Assembly: GCA_003233255.1 (NCBI GenBank)
Contig: QILH01000268.1
Span: 1 to 16,877, forward strand
From: Gammaproteobacteria bacterium
GTDB lineage: Bacteria > Pseudomonadota > Gammaproteobacteria > UBA6429 > Thiohalophilaceae
Direction: 5' to 3'
DNA: 16,877 nt
Within the stretch, counting starts at the first letter, position 1; each line of letters opens with the position of its first letter. The notes beneath the pieces are model-generated. The model was not told where the DNA came from, did no database searches, and saw nothing but the letters and a program-made list of their open reading frames with translations. Made by a program: the position numbers and the translations under genes. Positions 7,497 through 13,843 of this stretch are shown one piece after another.

Positions 7497-7966
7497 ATGT
7501 AAAAATTTATATAGTATTATTTGCCTCAGGGGTACTGGTCGCGGGTTGCGATCAGTCCCTTGATAAAAAGGCGGATACCAATAATGTCGATGCCAGGTAT
7601 GATCGAAGTACCGTTACGCAAATTAGACTGGATCAGGGCAGGGCTTTATTCTTACAAAATTGTGCGGTTTGTCACGGCAATGAGGCGCAGGGTACTACAG
7701 ATTGGCGCAAACGTGACAAAGATGGAAATTATCCACCGCCACCATTAGATGGAACCGCACACGCATGGCACCATCCTAAAATGGCGTTGGTTTATACTAT
7801 AAAAAACGGAACTAAGGCGCTTGGCGGCACGATGCCGGCGTGGAAAGATAGCCTCACCGATGACGAGATTGAATCGATAATCGTGTGGTTTCAGGCAAAA
7901 TGGCCGGATCAACTTTATCGAGCCTGGGTGAAAAGAGACAAGGAATCAATAAAACGCAAAAAATAA
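7493..7966 (+). CDS. Lipoprotein c-type cytochrome (monoheme) coupled to cusA
   Basis: This is a periplasmic, membrane-tethered electron carrier of 157 residues. The signal ends in a lipobox, LVAGC, with acylation at C19. Haem is attached at C57-A-V-C60-H61 (NCAVCHG), and M114 in GGTMPAWKD is the likely sixth iron ligand. The C-terminal helix LTDDEIESIIVWFQAKWPDQLY is typical of class I cytochromes c. The ATG overlaps the cusA stop as ATGA, so it is co-translated with the pump. Its partner is not visible. A role in keeping copper reduced or oxidised, or in accepting electrons during metal stress, is inference from position only. It is not a multicopper oxidase or nitrite reductase subunit by sequence. 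A short extension of basic residues ends the protein. Confidence 0.9.
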   Translation: MNVKIYIVLFASGVLVAGCDQSLDKKADTNNVDARYDRSTVTQIRLDQGRALFLQNCAVCHGNEAQGTTDWRKRDKDGNYPPPPLDGTAHAWHHPKMALVYTIKNGTKALGGTMPAWKDSLTDDEIESIIVWFQAKWPDQLYRAWVKRDKESIKRKK

Positions 7967-7979
7967 ACGGAGCAATATA

Positions 7980-8201
7980 ATGTTTGGTGGTGGTTCGCAT
8001 GGTTTTCTGGGCGGAGGTTTTATGTGGCTATTATGGATTATTTTACTGATCGTTATTATTTATATAATAAAAGATTTAATGCGTAGTACCCGGCCTTCGA
8101 CATCTGAAGATGACGTGTTGAAAATTCTAAAACGGCGCTACGCCCGCGGTGAAATAGACGACGCTGAATTTGGGCGACGTAAAAATGAATTAGATAAATA
8201 G
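7980..8201 (+). CDS. Small membrane protein with SHOCT domain
   Basis: This is a 73-residue protein. Residues 1-14 are glycine-rich, with GGGSHGFLGGGF. One transmembrane helix spans roughly 15-33 (MWLLWIILLIVIIYIIKDL). Residues 44-73 form a SHOCT motif (short C-terminal domain) with DVLKILKRRYARGEIDDAEF, a pattern found at the ends of many small membrane or oligomerising proteins. The function of SHOCT domains is not settled; they are thought to aid oligomerisation or binding. GGAG (7969-7972) precedes the ATG, 13 bp after the cytochrome stop, so it is probably the last gene of the copper operon. Similar small SHOCT proteins are common near copper-resistance genes in proteobacteria, as I recall. 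Confidence 0.8.
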   Translation: MFGGGSHGFLGGGFMWLLWIILLIVIIYIIKDLMRSTRPSTSEDDVLKILKRRYARGEIDDAEFGRRKNELDK

Positions 8202-8233
8202 GCCTGAGTGCGAATGGAAAATAATTGCAGAGT

Positions 8234-8267
8234 CCAACTAAAGTGGTGAAAATCCAGTTGGTTTTAG
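8234..8267 (+). terminator. Weak candidate terminator after the copper operon
   Basis: CCAACT (8234-8239) can pair with AGTTGG (8256-8261), followed at once by TTTTAG. The 16-base loop and short stem make it a weak intrinsic terminator. It is placed sensibly, 33 bp after the SHOCT gene and before the DUF302 gene. Confidence 0.3.
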
Positions 8268-8287
8268 ATAAAGAAAAACGGTAAAAT
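8258..8287 (+). promoter_or_regulatory. Candidate sigma-70 promoter for the DUF302 gene
   Basis: TTGGTT (8258-8263) and TAAAAT (8282-8287) are separated by 18 bases. The -10 box matches five of six consensus bases, the -35 only three. The start codon lies 37 bp downstream. The -35 overlaps the possible terminator stem. Confidence 0.3.
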
Positions 8288-8324
8288 CATCGCAAAAATT
8301 AATCAAATAAATTGAGGAGAAATT

Positions 8325-8720
8325 ATGAACTATGGATTTAGTACAAGAATCAAAGCTGGCTTTGATGACACCATTGAAAAAGTAACGGCCGCACTAGGTG
8401 AAGAAGGCTTCGGTGTTTTAACCGAGATAAATGTCAAAGCGGTTTTAAAAAAGAAGCTGGATATCGATAAGCGACCTTATACCATTTTAGGTGCATGCAA
8501 CCCGGTGCTTGCAAACCAGGCGATTTCAGCGGAACCCGATATCGGTTTATTGTTGCCCTGTAATGTATTAGTACGTGAAGAGGAAAATGGCGAGATAACC
8601 GTTGCCTTTATGGATCCTGCGGCGGTATTAACGTTGGTCGACAAAGAAGGTATTGCCGAGCTTGCTGGAGAAGTGAAGGAACGTCTACAGCGTGTCATGA
8701 AATCGATCAGTCAGGATTAG
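8325..8720 (+). CDS. DUF302 family protein
   Basis: This 131-residue cytoplasmic protein has no signal peptide or membrane segment. It matches the DUF302 pattern: N-terminal YGFSTRIKAGFDDTIEKVTAAL, then EEGFGVLTEINVKAVLKKKL, YTILGACNPVLANQAI, IGLLLPCNVLVRE and the C-terminal FMDPAAVLTLV. The biochemical role of the family is unknown; such proteins often sit beside metal, sulfur or stress genes. GAGGAG (8314-8319) is a good ribosome site for the ATG. A 123-bp gap separates it from the copper operon, so it may have its own promoter. Its stop overlaps the stop of the opposing HDOD gene by four bases (8717-8720). Confidence 0.85.
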   Translation: MNYGFSTRIKAGFDDTIEKVTAALGEEGFGVLTEINVKAVLKKKLDIDKRPYTILGACNPVLANQAISAEPDIGLLLPCNVLVREEENGEITVAFMDPAAVLTLVDKEGIAELAGEVKERLQRVMKSISQD

Positions 8721-9574
8721 GCGGCCATATCGTAATAAAGCATTTGCAATATGTTATCGAGCAGGTCATAGACTTGCTCATAATAACCCTCGACATCCTT
8801 TTGGGTGATGCCCACTGTGTCCAGGGCGTATTGTTGCAGGAGGGTATCGTCGTCTTTTGATATTGGCGCCTGAATATTATTGGCAATTACGTTTGCAATG
8901 TGGATGATGGCGCAATCCACCTTGAATTCAGAGCATTCTTCGGGATTGTGGTGATAGTGAACAGGCTCAGAAATTGAAGCAGGGAAGTGCCAGCTTTCTA
9001 ATAATGCCGTTGCCCATTCGCCATGGGTAAACCCAAATATCTGGCTTTCAGCATCATAGATATTAATTTCTTTGTTGAGGTTGGCCTTGTTAAGAGTGAT
9101 AACTTCCTGCGGTAATAATAAGGCCATGATCATTTTACCGATGTCGTGTAACAATCCACAGATAAAGAGTTGCTCTGAATTAAGATTTTTTTGATCAAGT
9201 GCAATAACGCGTGCGGCGAGACCGGCGGTAATGCTGTGACACCAGAATGTTTCCAGATCGAACTGAACATCTTCGTGCGGGGTAAACTGGGAAATAACGG
9301 TCGTGACAAACACCAGGTCTCGTAATTGGCGAGTTCCTAAAATAGTGACAGCCATGCTGATGGTGTCAATTTCAGACGGAAAATTGTAAAAAGGGCTATT
9401 AACCAATTTCAGAATCCGCGCAGTGAGTACGGGATCCAGGCTAATAAAATGGGCAATATCGGCGGTTGAGGAATTTGGATCTTCAAGCAGGTTATTAATC
9501 TTTTCAACGACGGCAGGTAGTGAGAGCAGTTTAAGATTATTACCGATTAATTCACTGGGTATTTTCGACGGCAC
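8717..9574 (-). CDS. HDOD-domain signalling protein
   Basis: This is a 285-residue single-domain HDOD protein, a relative of HD phosphohydrolases used in bacterial signalling. Visible pieces are LPAVVEKINNLLEDPNSSTADIAHFISLDPVLTARILKLVNSPFY (family N-terminus, here cited as residues 19-63), the ILGTRQLRDLV segment, and GLLHDIGKM with H143 and D144. A later THGEWATALLESWHFP follows. The remaining metal ligands of a true HD-GYP enzyme are not evident, so catalysis is uncertain. I accept the GTG start at 9574 because AAGGA (minus strand, 9581-9585) lies six bases before it and the N-terminus fits the family. It faces away from djlA and converges with the DUF302 gene. There is no output domain such as GGDEF or EAL attached. 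Confidence 0.88.
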   Translation of the reverse strand: MPSKIPSELIGNNLKLLSLPAVVEKINNLLEDPNSSTADIAHFISLDPVLTARILKLVNSPFYNFPSEIDTISMAVTILGTRQLRDLVFVTTVISQFTPHEDVQFDLETFWCHSITAGLAARVIALDQKNLNSEQLFICGLLHDIGKMIMALLLPQEVITLNKANLNKEINIYDAESQIFGFTHGEWATALLESWHFPASISEPVHYHHNPEECSEFKVDCAIIHIANVIANNIQAPISKDDDTLLQQYALDTVGITQKDVEGYYEQVYDLLDNILQMLYYDMAA

Positions 9575-9606
9575 TAGTAGTCCTTAGTTTTATCTACAAG
9601 AGTTTA

Positions 9607-9642
9607 AAATGTAATAAATATAATAGTATAGCGATTACATTT
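9607..9642. repeat. 9-bp inverted repeat AAATGTAAT / ATTACATTT
   Basis: The perfect arms 9607-9615 and 9634-9642 are separated by 18 bases of AT-rich DNA. Two related motifs lie nearby (CTTACAT 9645-9651 and ATGTAAT 9687-9693). They could be protein-binding sites for the HDOD promoter, but AT-rich DNA gives such matches easily. Confidence 0.5.
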
Positions 9643-9768
9643 ATCTTACATATTCAGCCTATATATCATGAAATATGGCTACGTTCATGTAATTGAACAA
9701 AAATATTGCATTGTTTGACCTTTGCCCAGTTGAATGCATACTTATGGTGCAAATAACTATTTGGAAAT

Positions 9769-9785
9769 TAAGGTCGGCGACCTTA
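9769..9785. repeat. 17-bp palindrome TAAGGTCGGCGACCTTA
   Basis: Perfect 8-bp arms surround one central G. It stands out because its core is GC-rich within an AT-rich gap. It lies about 140 bp before djlA and could be an operator, a hairpin in a leader RNA, or a remnant of a mobile element end. Confidence 0.8.
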
Positions 9786-9925
9786 TCTAAGGAAATAGTA
9801 AAACATATTGAAATGCTTAAATATTCATCACTACTAGTTTCACGCTGGTTTATAGCGCTCTATTATGGAACTCTACAGAATTAGCTGGATGAGTTAAGTA
9901 ACATTGATTAAAGGACAATGAATAC

Positions 9926-10741
9926 ATGTTGATTTGGGGAAAACTAATTGGGGCATTGTTGGGATATGCAATTGGTGGCTGGTTGGGCGCACTGGTAGGA
10001 ATATTTTTCGGTCATCAATTGGATCTGGGGATCAAGCGAGCGATCGAACACGATGCCCTGGGTTTTAACACCCGTCCCGGCAACCAGCAACAAATTCAAA
10101 CAACCTTCTTCACAAGCGTCTTCATGGTGATGGGACATGTCGCCAAAGCCGATGGGCGTGTTTCTGAATCTGAGATATCCATGGCACGAGCGATCATGCG
10201 TCAGATGCAACTTAATTCTGAACAGGAAAAAACCGCCGTTAATCTATTTTCTCAAGGCAAAGCGTCTGATTTCCCGCTTGAGGATGTAATCGATAATTTT
10301 CACAAGGAGTGTCATCAAAACCGTAATCTCGAACGGATGTTTATCGAGATTTTATTACATGCGGCCTATGCGGATGGGCATATGCACGATGCAGAACGAC
10401 ATATCTTTCATCGAATTTGTTCGCGTTTAAATATTTCAGAGTTTGAATATCGGCGCCTGGAAAAAATGGTGCATGCGCAACAATCCTTCCGTGGACAAGC
10501 TGGCCAGACGCAGAAGCCGCAACAAGAAATTTTAAACGAGGCCTATCAGGCCTTAGGTGTGGAAGCTTCGGCAACCGATGCAGAAGTAAAGAAGGCTTAT
10601 CGCCGGCAAATGAATCAACATCATCCCGACAAATTAGTGTCCAAAGGATTGCCTGAGGTAATGATCAAACTTGCAACGGAAAAAACGCAGGAGATAAAAT
10701 TAGCCTATGAAACTATTTGTGCGGAGCGCGGGGTCAAATAA
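9926..10741 (+). CDS. djlA: DjlA, membrane-anchored DnaJ-like co-chaperone
   Basis: This is a 271-residue type III J-domain protein of the inner membrane that stimulates DnaK. An N-terminal glycine-rich transmembrane helix (residues 3-30, LIGALLGYAIGGWLGALVGIFF) fits the dimerising anchor of DjlA. Residues 50-175 form a TerB-like helical domain (MGHVAKADGRVSESEI and LLHAAYADGHMHDAERHIF). Residues 204-271 are the J domain, with the essential HPD at 233-235 (NQHHPDKL) and LGVEASATDAEVKKAYRR before it. AAGGA (9911-9915) precedes the ATG by ten bases. The gene appears monocistronic and converges on the CopD-like gene with 11 bp between stops. The order of domains and the length match DjlA closely, so the symbol is given. 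Confidence 0.93.
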   Translation: MLIWGKLIGALLGYAIGGWLGALVGIFFGHQLDLGIKRAIEHDALGFNTRPGNQQQIQTTFFTSVFMVMGHVAKADGRVSESEISMARAIMRQMQLNSEQEKTAVNLFSQGKASDFPLEDVIDNFHKECHQNRNLERMFIEILLHAAYADGHMHDAERHIFHRICSRLNISEFEYRRLEKMVHAQQSFRGQAGQTQKPQQEILNEAYQALGVEASATDAEVKKAYRRQMNQHHPDKLVSKGLPEVMIKLATEKTQEIKLAYETICAERGVK

Positions 10742-10752
10742 CAAAAACAGTT

Positions 10753-11229
10753 TTAAATTAATATTGACGAATAACGCCCTAGTGCAGCCAGACTAATGAC
10801 CACTAGACCGAGTGCCAGGTTTAGTGCAATTAATATTCGAATTTGATTTAATTTTTTCCCACCAGTGGGCCAGTCTTCAGCGGCTACGGCTCGAGAAAGT
10901 TGTTTATAGGGTGCAAAAAATACATGCATGTAGATGAGTATCATGGCGCTTCCCAGTCCATTCATTAAGTGAACATAAATGGGAGCAGCCGAAAAGCCAT
11001 TCCAGTTAGCGAACATCAGGTTATATCCAGTTAATGGTAATAACAGAACACTTAACCAGACGAATGGAAAAAACTTTTTAAATATGCCAACCCATAGAGT
11101 CAGACGTATTGGTGCGTCGAGTTGTTGTCCTGCCACCGGGCGCAAAATAATATAGGCAAAAAACATCCCACCGACCCAGATAACGGCAGAGAGTATGTGC
11201 AGAGTCAGGCTAATTGCTTTTAGTTCCAT
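10753..11229 (-). CDS. CopD-family integral membrane protein
   Basis: This is a 158-residue protein with four predicted transmembrane helices (about 5-30, 50-72, 84-108, 130-150). The start LHILSAVIWVGGMFFAYIILRP, with H11 and the WVGG turn, is the pattern of the CopD and HemJ-like superfamily. CopD proteins have been linked to copper uptake across the inner membrane; many short homologues are uncharacterised haem-binding or quinone-linked proteins. H11 and H88 (YVHLMNGLG) could be metal or haem ligands. It starts 12 bp after the stop of the hydrolase gene on the same strand, so the two probably form an operon. The copper link is suggested by family and by the copper locus 3 kb away, not demonstrated. 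Confidence 0.82.
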   Translation of the reverse strand: MELKAISLTLHILSAVIWVGGMFFAYIILRPVAGQQLDAPIRLTLWVGIFKKFFPFVWLSVLLLPLTGYNLMFANWNGFSAAPIYVHLMNGLGSAMILIYMHVFFAPYKQLSRAVAAEDWPTGGKKLNQIRILIALNLALGLVVISLAALGRYSSILI

Positions 11230-11241
11230 TTTATATTGACC

Positions 11242-12039
11242 TTATTGTTTGGGTGCATAACGGCGAAGCCAGCCACGAATACGTTTAATGAGGGTGTCAT
11301 CCATATTGGTAAAAAAGTGATCGGCGCCTTCTATTCTAACCTGCGTATATTTTTTATTCCCCGCTTTTCTTGCCATTAGTGTTCGCTTGCTTGCGGTGTT
11401 CAGGTTGCCAGCAAAATCTTCACTACCAAATATATCCAGTATCGGGATGGTTATTTTCGTTAAATGATCAAGATTGTTCATTTTAGGTTTGTCCGCAATG
11501 CCTGGTCCAAATGAAACGGCAACGAACGCTTTCACCACCGGATCTTTCGTTGTCGCCAGATAGAGGCTCGCCATGGTATTTCCGAGGCTATGACCGATGA
11601 TGACAATGTTGTTAATCTTCTTGCTCTTAACAAAGTCGATCCCGGCTTGAATACGTGCCGGGACCTCATCGAACAGGGGGGCGTAGTCGGCTGACGTCGC
11701 ATCATTCGCCAGGATCGGCATCTGTAATGATAGGGTATGCCAGCCATGTTCAGCTAATTCGGAACGCAACGGCTCAATCACATCAGGCCAGGCCGGGTGA
11801 ACGCCCATGCCATGCAGAATGATGACACCGCCAAGTGTTTGTTTGGCGGTAGTTTCGGAGTACAGGGCGAGGAATTCGGTTCCGTCGGCCTTGAGCGAGA
11901 GGGCATCACCCACCATTAAACTGGGTTCAATCTGTTCGCGCCAACGTTTTTCCTTGGCCAGATCGGATTTTGATGCTGCGTTCAGATTCGCTGCAAATAG
12001 AAAAATAAACATAGTAATCAATAACTTATAATTAGTCAT
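11242..12039 (-). CDS. Exported alpha/beta hydrolase (DUF3530-like)
   Basis: This is a 265-residue secreted hydrolase of unknown substrate. Residues 1-22 are a signal peptide (ITMFIFLFAANLNAAS). The fold is shown by the oxyanion segment GGVIILHGMGVHP (70-82), the nucleophile elbow G149-H-S151-L-G, an acid in FGSEDF (D208 likely) and the catalytic histidine in GADHFF (H241). It resembles the DUF3530 group of periplasmic alpha/beta hydrolases. An esterase or peptidase reaction would fit, but the substrate cannot be read from the sequence. A GAGGG (minus strand, 12049-12053) lies nine bases before the ATG. It is divergent from rpe and heads a likely two-gene operon with the CopD-like gene. Confidence 0.85.
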   Translation of the reverse strand: MTNYKLLITMFIFLFAANLNAASKSDLAKEKRWREQIEPSLMVGDALSLKADGTEFLALYSETTAKQTLGGVIILHGMGVHPAWPDVIEPLRSELAEHGWHTLSLQMPILANDATSADYAPLFDEVPARIQAGIDFVKSKKINNIVIIGHSLGNTMASLYLATTKDPVVKAFVAVSFGPGIADKPKMNNLDHLTKITIPILDIFGSEDFAGNLNTASKRTLMARKAGNKKYTQVRIEGADHFFTNMDDTLIKRIRGWLRRYAPKQ

Positions 12040-12120
12040 GGCAAATTACCCTCATTTCAGGATATACACATCAAGTATCAGTACTGGCAGTATAGATAAG
12101 AATCGAGTCGCTAAATAGCT

Positions 12121-12132
12121 GCAATGCATTGC
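12121..12132. repeat. 12-bp palindrome GCAATGCATTGC in the hydrolase/rpe divergent gap
   Basis: This is a perfect palindrome in the 194-bp gap between two divergent genes. Palindromes of this size are expected a few times by chance in a window this long, so it is only a weak operator candidate. Confidence 0.3.
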
Positions 12133-12233
12133 CTTTTCCGGTAGAGTTGGCGGTTCGATTTTTCAGGGCGTTGTCGTTTTTCTTTATACGGCGTACAGCG
12201 CGAAACAAGAATTTAAAAAATGAGGCAGTAACT

Positions 12234-12926
12234 ATGGCAGATTTTGCAATCGCACCCTCCATTTTATCGGCTGACTTTGCCAAACTCGGTGAAGAAGTGG
12301 ATAACGTACTCGCATCCGGTTGTGAGATCGTACATTTTGACGTAATGGACAATCATTATGTCCCCAACCTGACTATCGGCCCTTTGGTCTGCGATGCACT
12401 GCGTAAGCACGGTGTGACTGCGCCTATTGATGTGCATTTAATGGTTGAACCAGTGGATCGTATTATTCCTGATTTTGCCAAAGCCGGTGCCACCTATATT
12501 ACCTTCCATCCTGAGGCATCTCACCACATTGATCGTTCATTGCAATTGATTCATGACGAAGGCTGTAAGGCAGGGTTAGTGTTTAATCCTGCAACAACAC
12601 TCGATTATTTAAACTATGTCATCGACAAAATTGATATGGTGTTGATTATGTCTGTAAATCCAGGTTTTGGCGGGCAAAGCTTTATTCCTACCGCACTTGA
12701 TAAGTTGCGTGAAGCACGCAAGATCATCGACGCCTCGGGCCGCGATATTCGTCTTGAGATCGATGGTGGTGTTAAGGTCGATAACATTCGTGAGATTGCC
12801 GAAGCCGGTGCCGATACCTTCGTATCAGGCTCGGGTGTATTCGGTGGTGTAAACGATAAAGATCCTCATCGTTATGACGGTATCGTTAAACAGATGAAAG
12901 ATGAATTAGCGAAGGCTAAAAAGTAA
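12234..12926 (+). CDS. rpe: Ribulose-phosphate 3-epimerase
   Basis: This cytosolic enzyme interconverts ribulose 5-phosphate and xylulose 5-phosphate in the pentose phosphate and Calvin cycles. It has 230 residues, about the family length. I place the start at ATG 12234, with GAGG at 12222-12225; a longer upstream reading frame has no homology. The TIM barrel shows IAPSILSADFAKLG (6-19), the metal/catalytic set H34, D36 (EIVHFDVMD) and H68 (DVHLMVEP), the phosphate loop MSVNPGFGGQ, and EIDGGV carrying the second catalytic Asp. The gene is followed after 70 bp by gph and then the trp genes, an order common in gammaproteobacteria. In autotrophs rpe and gph also carry the names cbbE and cbbZ. 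Confidence 0.97.
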   Translation: MADFAIAPSILSADFAKLGEEVDNVLASGCEIVHFDVMDNHYVPNLTIGPLVCDALRKHGVTAPIDVHLMVEPVDRIIPDFAKAGATYITFHPEASHHIDRSLQLIHDEGCKAGLVFNPATTLDYLNYVIDKIDMVLIMSVNPGFGGQSFIPTALDKLREARKIIDASGRDIRLEIDGGVKVDNIREIAEAGADTFVSGSGVFGGVNDKDPHRYDGIVKQMKDELAKAKK

Positions 12927-12944
12927 TTTATTTCCACTACGAGA

Positions 12945-12965
12945 GCCTGTTGCGACAGGGTTTTA
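12945..12965 (+). terminator. Weak hairpin between rpe and gph
   Basis: CCTGT (12946-12950) pairs with ACAGG (12955-12959) over the loop TGCG, followed by GTTTT. The 5-bp stem is short, so it would at most reduce readthrough from rpe into gph. Confidence 0.3.
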
Positions 12966-12996
12966 CTGCTGGATTCGATATAGAGATATAAGCGCA

Positions 12997-13689
12997 ATGT
13001 TAATAAAACCTGAAATGGTCTTAATTGATGTCGATGGCACCCTGGTCGACAGTGTTCCTGATCTGGCCTTCTGTGTCGATGAGATGATGAAGCAACTCGG
13101 TATGCCAATGCATGGCGAAGCAAAGGTGCGTGAGTGGGTCGGTAACGGTGTTGAACGTTTGACTCGCCGTGCTCTGATCGGTCAATTGGAGGGTGAACCC
13201 GATGAAGCTTTATTCAAAAAAGCCTACCCAATTTATTTGGATCTGTATGCAAAAAATACGTCTCAACGCAGTGAATTGTATCCTGGCGTGATAGAAGGCC
13301 TCGATTATCTACAATCGGTGGGGTATAAACTGGGTTGTGTGACCAATAAGGCGGCGCAATTTACATTACCTTTACTTAAAGATCTGGGCATTTTTGATCG
13401 CTTTGAGATCGTGGTCAGTGGCGATACCCTGGCGAAGAAAAAGCCGGATCCGATGCCGTTATTGCATGTTGCGGAACATTTTGGTGTGGCACCGGCAAAA
13501 GCGATGATGCTGGGTGACTCGGTCAGTGACGTGAAGGCCGCGCGGGCGGCCGGTTTTCAGATCGTCTGTATGAGTTATGGCTACAATCACGGTGTAGATA
13601 TTCGTGATGCGAAACCAGATGCTGTGCTAGACTCGATGGCAGAGCTACAGTCGTTACTGGAAATGACCCAGAATCAGGGCGTGGCTTAA
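12997..13689 (+). CDS. gph: Phosphoglycolate phosphatase (HAD family)
   Basis: It hydrolyses 2-phosphoglycolate, formed by DNA repair or by RuBisCO oxygenation, to glycolate. The 230 residues show all HAD motifs: I, D11-V-D13-G-T (nucleophile and acid); II, VTNK (115-118); III, the lysine in KKKPDP (147-152); IV, GDSVSD (173-178). The helical cap lies between residues 20 and 95. The start ATG 12997 lacks a good Shine-Dalgarno; the ATG at 13015 (residue 7) is an alternative, but the N-terminus before the first motif would then be unusually short. It sits between rpe and trpE, the standard position of gph in many gammaproteobacteria, which supports the symbol over other HAD phosphatases. Confidence 0.93.
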   Translation: MLIKPEMVLIDVDGTLVDSVPDLAFCVDEMMKQLGMPMHGEAKVREWVGNGVERLTRRALIGQLEGEPDEALFKKAYPIYLDLYAKNTSQRSELYPGVIEGLDYLQSVGYKLGCVTNKAAQFTLPLLKDLGIFDRFEIVVSGDTLAKKKPDPMPLLHVAEHFGVAPAKAMMLGDSVSDVKAARAAGFQIVCMSYGYNHGVDIRDAKPDAVLDSMAELQSLLEMTQNQGVA

Positions 13690-13757
13690 CGTTTAACTGA
13701 TGTTTAAGACAAAAGAAATCCTGTTGCAAATGATAAGTAAGAAAACAAATACAGACA

Positions 13758-13812
13758 ACAAACGATGGCGTGGAGAATAGTAGGCGAACGATTTCGCCAC
13801 AAGTTTGTTTGT
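13758..13812 (+). promoter_or_regulatory. Structured leader of trpE with alternative pairings
   Basis: Two exclusive RNA folds are possible. One is a compact hairpin GGCGAA (13783-13788), loop CGAT, TTCGCC (13793-13798). The other pairs ACAAAC (13758-13763) and TGGCG (13766-13770) with CGCCA (13795-13799) and GTTTGT (13803-13808). No U-run follows, and no Trp-rich leader peptide is present, so classical trp attenuation is not supported. Confidence 0.4.
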
Positions 13813-13843
13813 ATTCATTTAATTATAAAATCAGGCCATCACC

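Larger units (their letters stand above)
9575..9925. other. AT-rich divergent intergenic region without a convincing gene
   Basis: This 351-bp gap lies between the start regions of the HDOD gene and djlA. The only open frame (TTG at 9693 to 9884) lacks a ribosome site and resembles no protein I know. The region contains several inverted repeats, listed separately, and the ribosome site AAGGA (9911-9915) of djlA. No tRNA-like or terminator-like structure with a T-run was seen. It may also hold a small RNA that cannot be recognised by eye. Confidence 0.6.

Noticed and set aside
9693..9884. 63-residue open frame in the HDOD-djlA gap
   Set aside because: It starts with TTG, has no Shine-Dalgarno and spans the palindrome at 9769-9785; nothing about the protein looks like a family.
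12129..12233. 35-residue N-terminal extension of rpe
   Set aside because: ATG 12234 has a good ribosome site and begins the conserved N-terminus; the extension is unlike any epimerase.
13765..13843. trp leader peptide starting at ATG 13765
   Set aside because: Only one Trp codon, no stop before trpE in that frame, and no terminator T-run; a classical attenuator is not supported.
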